Assembly (NCBI GenBank): GCA_010015655.1
Contig: ML976674.1
Span: forward strand, 894,624 to 958,623
Reading direction: 5' to 3'
Source of the DNA: Bimuria novae-zelandiae CBS 107.79
Lineage: Eukaryota; Ascomycota; Dothideomycetes; Pleosporales; Didymosphaeriaceae
DNA: 64,000 nt
Shown: in pieces, positions 9,562 through 21,932 of the stretch
How the letters are laid out: each line of letters starts with the position of its first letter
How positions within the stretch are numbered: the stretch's first letter is position 1
Made by a program: the position numbers and the translations under genes
The notes under the pieces: generated by a model
The model's input: only the letters and a program-made list of their open reading frames with translations
The model's database searches: none
Told to the model about the DNA's origin: nothing

Positions 9562-11683
9562 AGATGCAAATACATCAAAACACTAAATGTTTGTTGTCAT
9601 GTAGGCAATTTTTGTTTGCCAGCCAAAACACGCCTTTTTCAAAAGCTTTTATATATGCAACTATGCCTAATTATATAGCGCTATTAAGTAACGATGCTGA
9701 CTTCGTAAAATATATAAAGTACAGCCTAAAGGCAGGAGATTTGCCTAATTTGCCTACTTAGCTACCACTCTTATAGCAACCGCTTAAAATTAATAATTTA
9801 TATACTTTTAGACGCGCTCTTTTACCTAACTATATAGATTTTAACTCTCCTATTACTTTATTTAACTTATTTTTTAATACAGGCGTCGTCGATTAGATCG
9901 TATACTATATAAATTAGCATGCTAAAAAGCTTTAGGCTAACGCGCCTTTAACGCCTAACCACTATTAATAGAAACCTACCTCTCTAAGTAAGCTATATAC
10001 GTACTTCGCCGTTGTTGTTTATATAGGCGTCCACCGGGAGCCCTTGCTTATTAAATACTAGCAAAAGCTTTATAGGATAGCGCCTTGGCATAAGATTAAT
10101 CGCTACATGTTAAAGGAGAGATAGCAGTAGCTTAATTACTACTTATACTATATAGAGGTTAACTAGAGCTTTAAGTCTCCCTTTAGCCAAGTGTAGGATC
10201 TCTTAGAGACACTCCGTAAGCGTAGCTTTAAGTACTAGGCGTCTAGCGTACACCTCTACGTTAATAAGGTAATTACGAGATTTATAGGCTACGTAAGCAA
10301 GGTTATAATAATAAAAATAAAGCCTGCGCCTAAAGGCTTTAAGATCTAGTACTTAGCTAATAATAGAGTAATTCTAAACTAGTTATTTTATGCTAGAGGG
10401 CGAGGGCCTGTTAACTTACTTAACTTACTTGCTAACGCGCTAGCTTTTACTCTTATAAAGTTAGTTCCTATTACTCTTATACTCGCCGTAAACGCTGCCG
10501 GCTAGCGCCTCTTTCCGCTAAATCTCTACATTATATAGGACGATAATCTCTTTAACACTATCCTTATACTTAAATACCTTAGATCTAAAAGCGTAGGCTG
10601 CGCTGGGACAGTCCGCACGATAAAGATAACGATAGAAGAGATTTTTAAGGCGATAGTAAAGGCAGAATTATAAGTAGAGGCGCTAGCTATTAGCACTCGC
10701 ACGCGGGTAAAGCTTTTAAAAGAGCGCTTTAATAGTAACCTAATAAAACTTAAAATACACTATACGCGTAAGCTAGAGTGGGGAGATACTTACTAGGCGC
10801 TCTCGTAGAGTTGGCAGGTGCTTTAGGCAGCTTGGAGAGACAACCAGGTCGTTCTTTTTACTAGTACTATCGCTAAGCGTGAGTACTTTGCCCTTAACAC
10901 CATGCTAATGCTCCGCTGACAATAGTCGCTATAAGCAATTTAGGTTATTATAAAGCTCCGCCGACGCTCTAAGATAGCTCTAAATAATAAGAAACTCTTT
11001 AAGAAAGCCTTTAGCAGCGAGCCTCTTAAGTTACTAAGTATCCTTTAGATAATAGACAACTATAATTACTATAAGAGCGAGGTTAATTACTTTAACTAAA
11101 TAAAAAGCTACTACTCTATTTAGTAGGTCCGCTAGCGTACCTGGCGCCCGCTCTAGTACTTTCTGCTAGATCTAACGCTTAATAATTGCTACAGGCTCTC
11201 CTCGTACTCCTCTCGCGACTCCGCCAAACGCTCCGGCCACAAGAAGTTCCTATATAAGCTTATTAAACAGCTCTTTGAGCGAGGTGGCCGCCCTACTCAA
11301 GACTCAAACAAGCGTGAGCGACCTGACGACGTACTCGCCAGTGGAGAGGGCAACTTTGGCAGCTCACACATATCTACAAAGCTATTTGCGGAGGGCAAAA
11401 GCTGTGTTAATTGCGCGGTAGCTGGACGTATAACTAATAAGAAGCTCTAATCCCGGACACCTCTAGTACAAGTTATAAGTAATATAAGGTTATTTTATAG
11501 CTCTTAACGCCTATCGCGTACTTATTATAGCTATACGCTTTGCCAGCTGCCTTTATATAGGCTAGAAGTTAATGCTAAGTGCTAGGCAGAGCACCTCCAC
11601 CGGCATTAAATAATTAGGTTAATAGACATAAAAGCAAGCTTAACTATTATGTAAACCTATTTTAAAGCCCTTAGAGATGCAAA
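9562..11683 (+). mobile_element. RIP-degraded piggyBac-type DNA transposon
   Basis: An AT-rich block, sharply bounded on both sides by balanced DNA. Most of it is one degraded transposase gene on the + strand. I did not find clear terminal inverted repeats or a TTAA target duplication. A 9-bp direct repeat AGATGCAAA sits at both edges (9562-9570 and 11675-11683), which does not fit piggyBac and may be chance. Everything points to an old RIP-inactivated copy. Confidence 0.75.
9663..11640 (+). pseudogene. piggyBac transposase (DDE_Tnp_1_7) relic
   Basis: Conceptual translation in shifting + frames shows the piggyBac order. Near 10000 is YFAVVVYIGVHREP (family: Y.GI..LP). Near 10200-10330 is DLLETLRKRS, then VITRFIGYVSKV and KPAPKGFKI (family: DE...RFTGR.. 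and KP...GFK). Near 11100 is YYSI..VR.RTWRPL.YFLLDLTLNN (family: WWRP...LLD...N). Near 11400 the cysteine-rich tail begins with CVNCAVAGR. Stops TAG/TAA stand where the family has Trp or Gln, the RIP pattern. There is no intact frame, so it cannot be active. Before decay it would have been a cut-and-paste transposase. Confidence 0.78.
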
Positions 11684-14296
11684 ATCTATGCGAAGTTACC
11701 CTACAGAGGCATAATTCTTGGTGTTCTGCCGGGTCGGAGCAATTCATCCGATTGGCCCTCAAATGGTGGCCCGTGCCAGGGCGATGTTGGCCATGCGGGG
11801 GATAGCTATTGCCAACAACCCTCTTTGGTATAGTCCGGCATTGCAATCATGTATTTCTATAGGCATGGATGGATGCTATGCGCTAAAACCCAAACCCTTC
11901 ACAACCATGGAACCGAGGACCCTGACAACCGAAGCTCACAACATACCGAACTAGGCGTATACAATGTTGATTACAAATACTACAGTCAAATGTATGATTG
12001 CAAACGTTCTTGAGTTTCGCAATACAGTACCACTCTGTTGGGCATTATCCAAGTCGCTGGCTTACGCTCAATGCCGCGTTCTGTGGTGAAGCACTAATTC
12101 AGCGCACACTTACTAAGTTCTATCGGATATAAAGGGAGCATCACGGTTTGAGTTGATCGTACTGGATCACGGTCAGTCAAACAATTGTGAGACTCATGTG
12201 TTGCTATGAAAATACTGCTGAATGGTCTTCATTCATGCCGCACGTTGGCCAGAAACGCTCGCTGGCATCCAGTCTAACATGTCCAACAGTTTTTGAAACA
12301 TTAATACTGAATCACCCTGAGGTTCCTTCCCGTGCAGGCCTCACAATCGCCTTTAGCCTTTTTGTAAGTTTATTTCTTGCTTAATGGACTGTCTCCGATT
12401 TGGTAGCTTTAAGCATATTTTGTACTCAGCCGATCGAGTCATGGAAGAAAAAGACTACACTGACTTGACCCACTGGCAACGATGCCAGAGCCAGACACTA
12501 CAACGAGAAAGACAAATTATCGCAGGGAACACCTCCCAAATCGTATCCGTGCCGACCGCCTGAGCCTCGCCGCAGAAGCACCCGGATTACAAAAGTTATA
12601 CCGTAGGGTGATTTATACAGCTATCTTCCATTTATTTTTGTAGATTTTATTACTTATGGTAGGTACCACATGCAGTCGCCACCGCATATTTAGACTGTAG
12701 ACATACGCAAAAACTAGGAATCTTATTCTCGCCATGGTTCTGTTTATGCCTCAGGACATCCCACGGTACACCGAAATCATACATGCCGTGTAGCTACCCT
12801 GGCAATCCCCATGCTAACCGCAAGACTTCTGCCCTCGTCTACATTCACCATCCACGTACGCATAGTAACGCACTGGCCGGCCACCAACGAAGCTGCATCT
12901 AGATGCCTGTCAGGTAAATTTACCTTGCGTCTACAACACCGCTGCCTACTGCCGTTTGCTTTCCCGTCCACTTCAATGTTTGGCGACGTGGAAGGACCTC
13001 TATGGTATAGATTTGTTGTACATCCATCGCAGTGCCCCAGGGGGGTAGCGAAGACCTTGGATCTCGAAATTAAGACTTATACGTCCCCCAAGAATTCAAG
13101 GAACCAGTAGAGTCCTCGAACGCTCACGAGATAATAAGAAATAATCTGACCTTCTGACATAGTCCTGATAAGTACGCTTTCGAATTGTCGTGATGAAGGC
13201 TTGGTACCAAAACGCATACCTTAATTCAATAGGACAAGTGATTGAATGTAACGATTTGTTGCAAATGCACCGACAGCTAAAGATTAGGACATAGTGTTTA
13301 TACCTAAGCGAGGAAACTGCGGTACAGGTGCGAGAATAGGAAGGAAAGATCCAAGCAAAAGACGTCTTAGTTATTCTTTGTCGTATTTTCTTCGTTCGTA
13401 TGCGCTCGATGAAATCAACGGCTTGGGGATAGTGAGTGTACCAAATGTGTTCGTATAAAGGGCCTACCATCGCGCTGAGCTAATCGTTGGGTTTGAAGTT
13501 CCAGACAAATCGGGTTATGACACTTTTGTAAAAAGATATAGAGATTCAAGGTCTACGCGGGTAATAAGAGATATATTTCTCAGACGCGAATAAACACGGG
13601 AGTCGTGCCTTTGCATTCAAGCCACTGTGAAAGAAGTTGGACGCTGATTCGCCACATTTACAAAACGCCCCAGCCATCATTGGCCGCAAAATCCCAAAAG
13701 CCAACCAATGAGACGTGAGTCGCACACCGACTCCCAGCAGAACGCGCAAACACAGAAAACGCAGATGCAAGGGTACAGCACCTCAGCCGTCGCCATATCA
13801 CCGCCTGCGCAGCTCAGATCTGTGGTGCATTCTAGGCAACGTGCGCGCAGGCAACGCATCGCACCACGGCCTTAGCGAAAGGTCGCGCTGGAACTCCTAT
13901 CGACTTGCCGCGGCGCTCACTGAACCTTGCTCAGCCGGGGACAAGCGACCTTCCTCACACCTCACCAAACTCCCGCGCCCCTCTGCACCGCGACAACCAC
14001 CTTTCATCAGATTCCCGCCCTAACACCATCAGAATATCCCCCCTAGCTCGATATTCCGGTTGCAGCCGCGCATGCGATACTTTTGACCCCCATATTGGCA
14101 TTATTCGGGTGCGCCATTGATCGCAAACACGCGCACACGGTTTCGCTGCCCACCCGGCGGCGTTGCCTGCCCGCCCGCTCGCCACCCCAAAAACCGCGCT
14201 GCCTGCAACCAGCGCCCCCAACACCCAGACCCAGCTAGCTAGCCTACGTCACGTGCGCGCAAATCTCTTGCAGCGCAGCACTTACGACACAGCATC
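11684..14296. other. Long intergenic stretch, no gene supported
   Basis: About 2.6 kb of balanced DNA between the piggyBac relic and EPL1. Several open frames of 60-125 codons occur (for example 13096-13470 on the minus strand, 12811-13110 on the plus strand), but none shows family similarity, plausible introns or a good start context. The segment 13700-14290 is CG-rich and directly upstream of EPL1, so it probably holds that promoter. Confidence 0.4.
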
Positions 14297-16208
14297 ATGA
14301 CGCAGCGGACTACAGGCCAGCGCTTTCGCCAGCGCAAGCTCTCTACGAAGCAAAACCTACAGATTATACATGAGAAGGACCTCGAGCCGCTCGGCGATGA
14401 TGACGCGACGCGGCACATTCCCAAGGTCGAGACGGGCGTGGAAAAAGGAGAGGAAATTGTGAGTTTGCGCTAAGCCCTTTTCGTCACCACCCTGATATCA
14501 GCCGTGATTGCGATGTCATCGCGGTGACGCCCTGTCGCCGTCTTATGTTTTTTGAAAATGTTATTAACGGTGCATATAGGAGCACCATCTGCAGGCCGTC
14601 ATCTCTGCCGCTCAGGCAGCATCTCAAGGTGGTGGCAAGATCGCTCAACTGTATATCCCTACGCCTGAAGCTGTTGCGAGTAAGCTGCAATATGAGGATC
14701 TCTACCCAAGACGGTTCACGCAGCCGTCGACCTACATTCGCTTCTCGTCTACTGTGGAAGACACGGTAGGATGTCCGTACTGCATGACCAGCGAAGATGC
14801 CGCCTGGCTCAAAGCGTACAACCAGAAAAGGGGCAAGGCTCCGCACTGCTCTGAGGACGAGTTCGAATATGTCATCAACTTCTTCGAGCAGACAACCCAG
14901 GAGAAGCAGCCGTATGCTGAGGTAGATACTGCTCCAGTGCTCGCGTACGAGGAACTTGAGTCTGCGTTCGACGAGACCATTCCTGAGTCTGCGCGAAGAT
15001 TTGCAAAAGACATCTACGTGCACTGGAAGGCTGAGCGCGAGCGGAACCTCAACAAGCCGCTCATGCCCACGCTCAAATTCGAAAGGAATCTTGACACCGA
15101 TGATGCTGATCCGTATGTGTGCTTCCGCCGTCGCGAAGTGCGCATGCAGAGGAAGACCCGTGGTCGCGACGCCCAAGTGACCGAGAAGCTGAAGAAGCTG
15201 AGGAAGGAGCTGGAAGAGGCTCGCTTTATCATGGCCCAGGTCAAGCGTCGTGAAGTCATGATTCGCGAACAGCTAGCTCTTGACAAGACCATCTTTCAGC
15301 AACGGCGTGAGATTACGGAGACCAAGAGGAGACTCAGCATCAAGGGCGATGACGAAGAGCTCCTCATCAACCAAAAGGTTCGTAGTCCACTCACAGCTCG
15401 CCATATCGCATTGCTAACATGGTCGCAGCCTGCTCCGAAGCCGAAGCCGAGAGTCGATACTTCAGCTCTTCAAAGAGGCATCCCTGGCATGGGTCCCAAG
15501 CCTCAGGTCACTCGTCCCGATGGCCGTCTTGTCGATTCCGACCTCGTGTATCTTGATGACCAGCTTGCCAAGAAGTCAGAGGCCATCGATGGTTTCATCG
15601 AGGAGAATTTGATGAAGCATCAAAAGTGGAATGTCGGGTGGGTCGATGCCACCTGGCGTCCTATCACACCACCCATGGAGCAACCGGCGGCGAAATCAGA
15701 CTTCCGCCGCGTCTTCACAGAGTCGCAATTGCCGACACCGCCAGCATCTGTGTCGTCCGAGGAAGCGGGCGATGCTATGATGATCGAACGTGCTAAACAA
15801 CCCGAGCCACGCCGAAGCACTCGGATACGGTTTGGTTCACCTCCAGCTGACCAGCCGTACAAAGACCAGTCGCGGTACCGCCGGCGAACAGGTCGTGGGG
15901 GTCGCGTGATGATAGATCGCCGTGGCGTGAAGCGTCCGAGACTTGACGACGAGCCAATTGACGAGCGAGTAGCCGATCGATGGAAGTACGCTGGCGACAG
16001 TAGCGAAGACGAGCAGATTTACCCGGTGGATTGGACCGACAACCTGCACATCCGGTACAGGATTATGATCGAGCGCCAAGGCGAAAAGCAGCACGCTCAA
16101 CACCAGGCTGCTGCTGCCGCGGCCGCGGCACAAAACCGGAGAGCGATCGAAAGCCACCAGAGATCCGCATCCGGTCATTTGCTCCCGCCCACCAACCGCG
16201 GACAATAA
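14297..16208 (+). CDS. EPL1: Enhancer of polycomb-like protein 1 (NuA4 subunit)
   Basis: EPL1 is the scaffold of the NuA4/piccolo histone H4/H2A acetyltransferase and binds Esa1, Yng2 and Eaf6 in the nucleus. Exons 14297-14458, 14580-15377 and 15429-16208 give 579 residues. The EPcA domain starts at residue 1 with RFRQRKLSTKQNL and runs through VETGVEKGEE, IPTPEAV, YCMTSEDAAWLKAYN, ALAYEELESAFDETI-like segments and DPYVCFRRREVR. A coiled-coil region (about 240-310, LKKLRKELEEARFIMAQVKRR) follows, and the EPcB-like part includes KHQKWNVGWVDATWRPITPP. The C-terminus is Arg-rich with an Ala/Gln run. Intron 2 (51 bp, GTTCGT donor, branch GCTAAC, CGCAG acceptor) has no stop and could be read through as 17 residues, but splicing fits the family better. 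Length is normal for fungal EPL1. Confidence 0.93.
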
Positions 16209-16576
16209 CGTTCGCCACCGATATTTTTTCAACCTTCTTATCCGCGCTTTTTCATGAAGAGACGAGTTATTTTCGAGAGATAAAGATATACCCATTTGCG
16301 TTGAATGCGGCCGAGCGAGATGATGCGACGTTGTTCCAGAGGGACTCTGCCCAAGCGCTGTTTTAACCTACCAGCACTCTATGTACATTACACCGTTAGC
16401 AGGCGGGCGGGGTGGCGAATACTGAAGGGCAGGTTAGCAGCTGTGTGATATTTTGTCATGTATAGTAGGAGGACGCATAAGACAAGGAAGGCTGGAATGA
16501 TACAATACAAACAAAACTTACCACGTGCCCATGGTCTGCAGCGCCATGCGATGCATAATCGTGGTCACTTAATCGT
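16209..16576. other. Short convergent intergenic region
   Basis: The 368 bp between the EPL1 stop and the stop of the minus-strand SET protein; likely the two 3' UTRs. Nothing else seen. Confidence 0.5.
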
Positions 16577-18110
16577 TCATCTGGCGCGCTTCTTCTTGCC
16601 TGGTCCTGCCTCCTCTTCTTCTGCTTGCCTCTTTGCAGAACCGTTCGCACTCACAAGGTCTCTTCCCAATTGCTCCAACGCCTCCTCTGTCTGCTTCAGG
16701 ATCTTCTTCTCACCGATGCGGACCTGCTTTGCAATGGCATATCGGCACTCTTTCGATGTAGCCTCGCCCGTAAGCGGAGTTGCCGTGCCGACGTCCTGGT
16801 TCAATGTAGTGGGGTACTGCTGCAATCTGACCTGCACTAGCCTGTGCATGAATTCTGCACTTTTCGCAGTAATCTTCTCAGGCTTCGGTAGTTTTCCTTT
16901 ACGCTTCAGACGCTCGAACTCGTCGTCATCTAGCAGCAAGGTTTCAACGACGACTATGAGCTCGGGAGACAAGCTCTCTTGGACAGTAAAAGGATCGCTC
17001 GCGCAGATATCGTAGCCGATCTCGATGAGATCGTGCTCATCTAGGTACGCACAACGGGCTTCGGAATAGACGTTGGCTGCAGTAGCGGTCTGCGCTACCA
17101 AATCGAAGGGTATTTCCACGACATCATATTGGGCGTAATTATCCGTGATGTAACCGTACCGGCGGAGCAAATCAGATCTCGGTAGCGGACCGTAGTCGTT
17201 GAAAATCTCCTCTCCAGCCTTGATAGGCTTGAGGGTTTTCATGATCAGAGTCGCTTCCTCGTAGAACAGTCGCGCGTTGTTCCGGTCCGCATCTGCGTTC
17301 AGCATGTCCGCCATGGGCACCATGCCTTTCGGCAGCGCTTCATCCTCGTCCTCGCTGGCATATCCCTCTTCATCGAGCTCTTTCTGACTCTGCGCAGGCT
17401 CAACGTCGAACGCATAGGCCATGATAAGACTGCCCATTTTGTGCATTAGCAACATGCCCTGCTCGCTTTCCATTTCAGCGGCTTTCTCTTTAGCTTGCGG
17501 GTCCCCTGCAAAGATGACCGAGGCGAATTCCTTGATCACTGGTATAAGCTCATTTTTGAAACTCTCGTCGGCACTCTGGCGCCCGATCTTGTGTACCACG
17601 GCGCTGGCTTGGAGCTCGGCAAGCTCATCTTCCGACCAGAACATCAAGGTGTTAAATTCGGAGGGCAAGACGGCGAAGTATGTTGCCCAGTTGGAGGCGT
17701 CTTTGTGGATGTATTCGTAGATCATGACGAGAATGAGGGAGAGCCACGGACCCAGGTGGACTAAGGTGGCTTTAGGGATCTCGTTTGAGAGGATCGAATT
17801 CTCGACGGAGAGGATGGCGGAGCGTGGGACGGAGAAGAGAAGCTCATCTTCGCCGATATCTTGTGTGGAGACTGTAGAATGTTAGCGGTAGTTTTCTTAA
17901 AATGTGTTGCCAAAAGTATGGAGTGTGCCAATGGGTGAGTGTAAATGGAGGGTGGCCGGGGACTATGCGTTAGCAGGATGCGAACTCACCGACGCCACGC
18001 CCAGCTTGGGTGTTACGCAAGTCTTTCAGCTCAATTTTGGGGCTGATTTCTGCGCCAGATCGCTTCAGCCATTCTAAAAAGACCTGGCTGGCCTCGTTGA
18101 AGGAATCCAT
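16577..18110 (-). CDS. RKM4: SET-domain ribosomal lysine methyltransferase (RKM4/SETD6 type)
   Basis: Exons complement 17990-18110 and 16577-17871 give 471 residues. The 118-bp intron has a GTGAGT donor and CTACAG acceptor and falls inside the first SET motif, giving GRGV|VSTQDIGEDELLFSVPR. Further SET features are the insert with HKMGSLIMAYAFDVE, the substrate/cofactor motif MVPMADMLNADADRNNA and EEIFNDYGPLPRSDLLRRYGY (the NDYG motif). A Rubisco-LSMT-type C-terminal domain follows, and the tail AEEEEAGPGKKKRAR is a likely nuclear signal. The family uses S-adenosylmethionine to methylate a lysine on ribosomal proteins (Rpl42 in yeast). The substrate here is inferred from the family. Key motifs are intact. 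Confidence 0.9.
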
Positions 18111-18762
18111 GGCTGGGAGAATGAGAAGCGGTTGTGGTGTGCGAGGGTGAACGTGACGAATGAATATTGATGCGGCGGTCAGTCGGCCAACCGAGACCGA
18201 GGTGGCAGGGATGTGGGTCCCGACCTGTAGCGACCCACGACAGTCAGACAGAGAGCATCGAGGAATGAAATAAGATCAAATTTTATCACGGCACTAGAAA
18301 ATCGATAACGGTCACTCTAATACGTATACCGAGCTGTGCGTGTCCGATAATTTGAAGTGAATTCGCAAAGAGCATCCAGAGCACCACAAGAAACATAGGC
18401 AGTACGACGATATCAACCCTAAATAGTTCTCCAGGGTTGGAAGTCTACAGCTTGAGACCGTATCATTATGCACGACTGTAATCGTGGTCAAAACTCGACT
18501 ATTATGCAGGTGTCCCTTGTTCCTCGTGCCGTTCCTCTCATGCGTCATCAGCCCTACAGCTTCCAAAAAGTTTATCGATAACCCCTCGTCCACCAAACAC
18601 CGAACCCCTCTAAACACCACAACCATCACAACCACAAAAGACAGCAAATACAACATAATCAGCCACAGTTTCGCCTCGCCTACCACACATCTCCTCTGAT
18701 CACCGTCTTCTGAGAACACTTACCCCGCCACCTCTTCATTCTCCTCCCACAATCCTCCCACA
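18111..18762. other. Divergent promoter region of RKM4 and KAE1
   Basis: About 650 bp between two divergent starts. CT/CA-rich tracts before 18763 fit a fungal promoter and 5' UTR. No gene seen. Confidence 0.5.
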
Positions 18763-19818
18763 ATGATCGCCCTCGGCCTCGAGGGCTCCGCCAACAAAAT
18801 CGGCATAGGAATAATATCTCACTCGCCCTCCAAACCACCCGTCATCCTCGCCAACCTCCGCCACACCTACAACGCACCCCCGGGCGAAGGTTTCCTCCCC
18901 AAAGAAACCGCGCTGCACCACCGCGCCTGGGTCGTCCGCCTCATCAAGCAAGCCATCCACCAAGCACACATCACCCTCGCCGACATCTCCTGCATATGCT
19001 ACACTAAAGGTCCCGGCATGGGCGCGCCGCTCCAATCCGTCGTGCTCGCCGCGCGCACATGCGCATTGCTCTGGGACAAGCCGCTCGTCGGCGTGAACCA
19101 CTGCGTGGGGCATATTGAAATGGGCCGGAGTATCACGGGCGCAGAGAACCCCGTCGTGCTCTACGTGTCGGGCGGGAACACGCAGGTCATCGCGTACTCG
19201 GCGAACCGGTACCGCATCTTTGGCGAGACCCTGGATATCGCGATTGGGAATTGCATCGATAGGTTTGCGCGCACGCTGCTCATCCCCAACGATCCGTTCC
19301 CCGGGTACAACGTCGAGCAGCTGGCGAAGAAAGGGACACATTTTGTGGACCTCCCGTACGCGGTGAAAGGCATGGATGCGTCGTTTTCGGGCATCCTCGC
19401 CGCGGCAGATGTCCTTGCCAAGGGGCTCGATGAGTCCCTTCCCGAGGACAAGAGGTTGAAGACGGAGGACGGGGAGTTGGTTACTAGAGCGGATCTGTGC
19501 TTCTCGCTGCAGGAAACGATATTCGCGATGCTAGTTGAGATTACGGAGCGCGCGATGGCGCACGTGGGGAGTAAACAGGTGCTGGTGGTCGGCGGCGTGG
19601 GGTCCAACGAGCGGTTACAGCAGATGATGGGCATCATGGCGAGGGACAGGGGCGGCAGTGTGTTTGCGACCGACGAGCGGTTCTGCATCGACAACGGCAT
19701 TATGATTGCGCATGCGGGACTGCTCGAGTTCCAGACGGGCGTGACGACGCCGTTGGAGGAGAGCACGTGTACGCAGCGGTTCAGGACGGACGAGGTCTAC
19801 GTTGGGTGGAGAGATTGA
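18763..19818 (+). CDS. KAE1: tRNA N6-adenosine threonylcarbamoyltransferase (KEOPS subunit)
   Basis: A single exon of 351 residues, the normal length for eukaryotic Kae1. The family moves the threonylcarbamoyl group from TC-AMP to A37 of ANN-decoding tRNAs as the catalytic subunit of KEOPS in cytosol and nucleus. Visible motifs: N-terminal [10 protein letters not shown] (ASKHA phosphate 1), KGPGMGAPL (83-91), metal-binding HCVGH with H113 and H117, [33 protein letters not shown] and C-terminal [13 protein letters not shown] with the third metal ligand D310. All catalytic residues are present. The start ATG has a good context (CCCACAATG) and matches the family start. It diverges from the RKM4-like gene and converges on the SUR1-type gene. 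Confidence 0.96.
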   Translation: MIALGLEGSANKIGIGIISHSPSKPPVILANLRHTYNAPPGEGFLPKETALHHRAWVVRLIKQAIHQAHITLADISCICYTKGPGMGAPLQSVVLAARTCALLWDKPLVGVNHCVGHIEMGRSITGAENPVVLYVSGGNTQVIAYSANRYRIFGETLDIAIGNCIDRFARTLLIPNDPFPGYNVEQLAKKGTHFVDLPYAVKGMDASFSGILAAADVLAKGLDESLPEDKRLKTEDGELVTRADLCFSLQETIFAMLVEITERAMAHVGSKQVLVVGGVGSNERLQQMMGIMARDRGGSVFATDERFCIDNGIMIAHAGLLEFQTGVTTPLEESTCTQRFRTDEVYVGWRD

Positions 19819-20797
19819 GACCTTCGTTCCTTCAACCCGGTTCAACCCGCCCATGCCATCGCAGAAGACTTGTCTTGCCCCGGTGCGAGGGCGTTGAGAA
19901 TATGATACCCAAATTTCAACTCACCACTCTTGTTTCCGAGTCCATGCGCCACAGCCATCATACACATCCTCGCCATACACGACAAGAATAGCACAGCATC
20001 AGCATCTATATATTAATCAACCCTACCATTCCATAAAGCCATCCACCGAAACTGAGACACTGTCCCTCCCCTCTTTCCTGTTCCTGACACCCGCACCGGA
20101 AGTCCCGGGTGGAAAAGAGCGGGGACAGGGATCACAAAGTCAAGTTAGTTGATCTGAGATGACCCCTAGGGTCGATCAATCAGTTCGCACGAGGCGCTAT
20201 TCTTACAAATATTCACCGTTGTTTCAGAGGTCGGCCGAGTATTTCGACGTTGACAACGGGCTAGCGCAGGGAGGCTATGTCGTCGTTTGGTTTTGCGTGG
20301 TATGGTTACTTTGGCGAACCACATAGCTCAGGCATCGAGGCAAGCACAGAAAAGGTGGTTGGCAGGCTCGAAGCCTGGATAAATTCGTCAACGGACGTAG
20401 CTATACTATATGCTATGCGCACGGGCGACTCGCCTCGTGGCGTCTGACAGTCCCCTGTCAGATCAGACAATCCCTGATGCTCCTCACTCCTGCTTCTCAG
20501 CACTTCTTTCCCTCTCTCCCGGCCTGCCCCTGCCCCTGCCCACTCCAATCGCCACCATTGCTCTCTATGTGCCCATGATCCCACGGGGTTCCAACATGGT
20601 ACCAAGAACTACGCCGAAGCAGGTCCCAAAACCATTTCGCCTCAAAAGTTATACAAAAGCCGAATCGAAAAGGAAAATTTCCTCAAAAGAGGAGGGAAAT
20701 GCTAACGAATGAATAACAGCAGCGCCGGAAAATGCAGATAGTAATATTACAAAATCTGGGTTCATTAAACAAGGTAAAGAGAAGATCCAGTACTAGG
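19819..20797. other. Intergenic between convergent genes
   Basis: About 980 bp; no supported coding region. A 300-bp open frame at 20410-20712 has no family features. Confidence 0.45.
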
Positions 20798-21932
20798 TTA
20801 TACTTCGTGTCGGTCATCCAGTTCGATGTCTTTGGTGCTTATCCGGCGGTAGAAGGGTAACCTCGTGTACTTGCACTTGGACCCGTTGGTTTGGCGGGCC
20901 ACAACAAAGGTCGAATAGATGCACCAGAGCACGGCGAGGCCTACGGTGAAGCCGATCACGGTGAGGATAATCCAGTGCGAAGCCATCCAGAAGATGAGCT
21001 TAACGTCGTTGTTGTGCCAGCTGTTGCCGAGGTGGTGGGTGAAGAAGCTCCAGGTATTGCCGTTGTACTCCGCGGGGAAGAGGATGCGCACGCGGTCTTC
21101 TTCTTGGGGGCGGAGCTTGTTGTAGTGGCGCCAGATGACGCTCAGGTATAGAGGGCCGGTCGAGGCCATGACGGTAATGTACGGGAGCGGCCAGCGGCGG
21201 TTGTAGTCGGGCAGACGGTCGATGGCGTTGAGGAAGAATTTGTGGCGCGGCACGGAGCCCATTGCGTCGTTGGAGATGCCGGTGGGGTTCGTCTTGCGCA
21301 CCCACGCGGGGTAGGCGAGGAGCGGGTCGAGGCTGCGATTGCATCCCTGGGGTCTTGTTAGAGACGCGGACTGACTGGTCCTCAAGAATTCCTACGTACA
21401 TCGTCCAAATCAATGTAGATGCCGCCAAAATGGTGCAATACAAAGTATCTTATCGCGTCGGCACGCTGGATCGGGTACGGGTAGCCGTCAAAAGTCTCCA
21501 GGAACCACGGGTACCTGCCGCTGTCAGCCATTGCACAGGTAAAACGGCCCACTCGACATACTCGGCGGCGATAAATTCCCGCGACTTCCTGTCCGTCCAG
21601 AGCTGTTTCTCGTTAGCATGGTGCTTCCCGGCTCAAATAGCGACGGTACATACCTTGTACTCGTAGTCCGGGTGCTTCTCGATGCAGCTCTGCTGGGGCC
21701 CGACCCAGTGTGCCGGAATGCTCTCGTTGATATACGTCTGGTGGATAATCTTGGGGATCAATTGCGGTCGTTCGCTGATGGCGGCCGAGTCTGGCGCCGG
21801 GAGCTCCGCGCGCAGTATCGCATCCTCCTTGCCGTCAATGACGAGCAGTTCCAGCAGGGTCCAGACATGGTGCACCGCAAAGCTGAGCACCACAATGGTC
21901 GTGACCAGGAATATGGCGACGCCTCTCCGCAT
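20798..21932 (-). CDS. SUR1: Inositol phosphorylceramide mannosyltransferase, SUR1/CSH1 type
   Basis: Exons complement 21654-21932, 21562-21602, 21400-21514 and 20798-21346 give 327 residues; all three introns (51, 47 and 53 bp) keep frame. The start MRRGVAIFLVTTIVVLSFAV is a type II signal anchor for the Golgi. The glycosyltransferase sugar-binding (OCH1-like, DXD) domain shows IPKIIHQTYINESIPAHW, LWTDRKSREFI, ADAIRYFVLHHFGGIYIDLD (DxD), GCNRRLDPLLAYPAW, GISNDAMGS and NTWSFFTHHLGNSWH. A second membrane span, WIILTVIGFTVGLAVLWCIY, lies near the C-terminus, as in the MIPC synthase catalytic subunits. The enzyme should add mannose to inositol phosphorylceramide in sphingolipid synthesis. Whether this is the SUR1 or CSH1 equivalent cannot be told. 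Confidence 0.9.

Noticed and set aside
9562..11683. Interpreting the 9-bp direct repeat AGATGCAAA as the target duplication of a Mutator-type element
   Set aside because: The coding remnants fit piggyBac along their whole length, and a 9-bp match could arise by chance; kept only as a remark.
13096..13470. A 124-codon minus-strand frame
   Set aside because: No recognisable domain and an unlikely composition (many Cys, Tyr, Arg scattered); not supported as a gene.
14484..15176. A 230-codon frame antisense to EPL1
   Set aside because: Shadow of the conserved EPL1 exon; no independent support.
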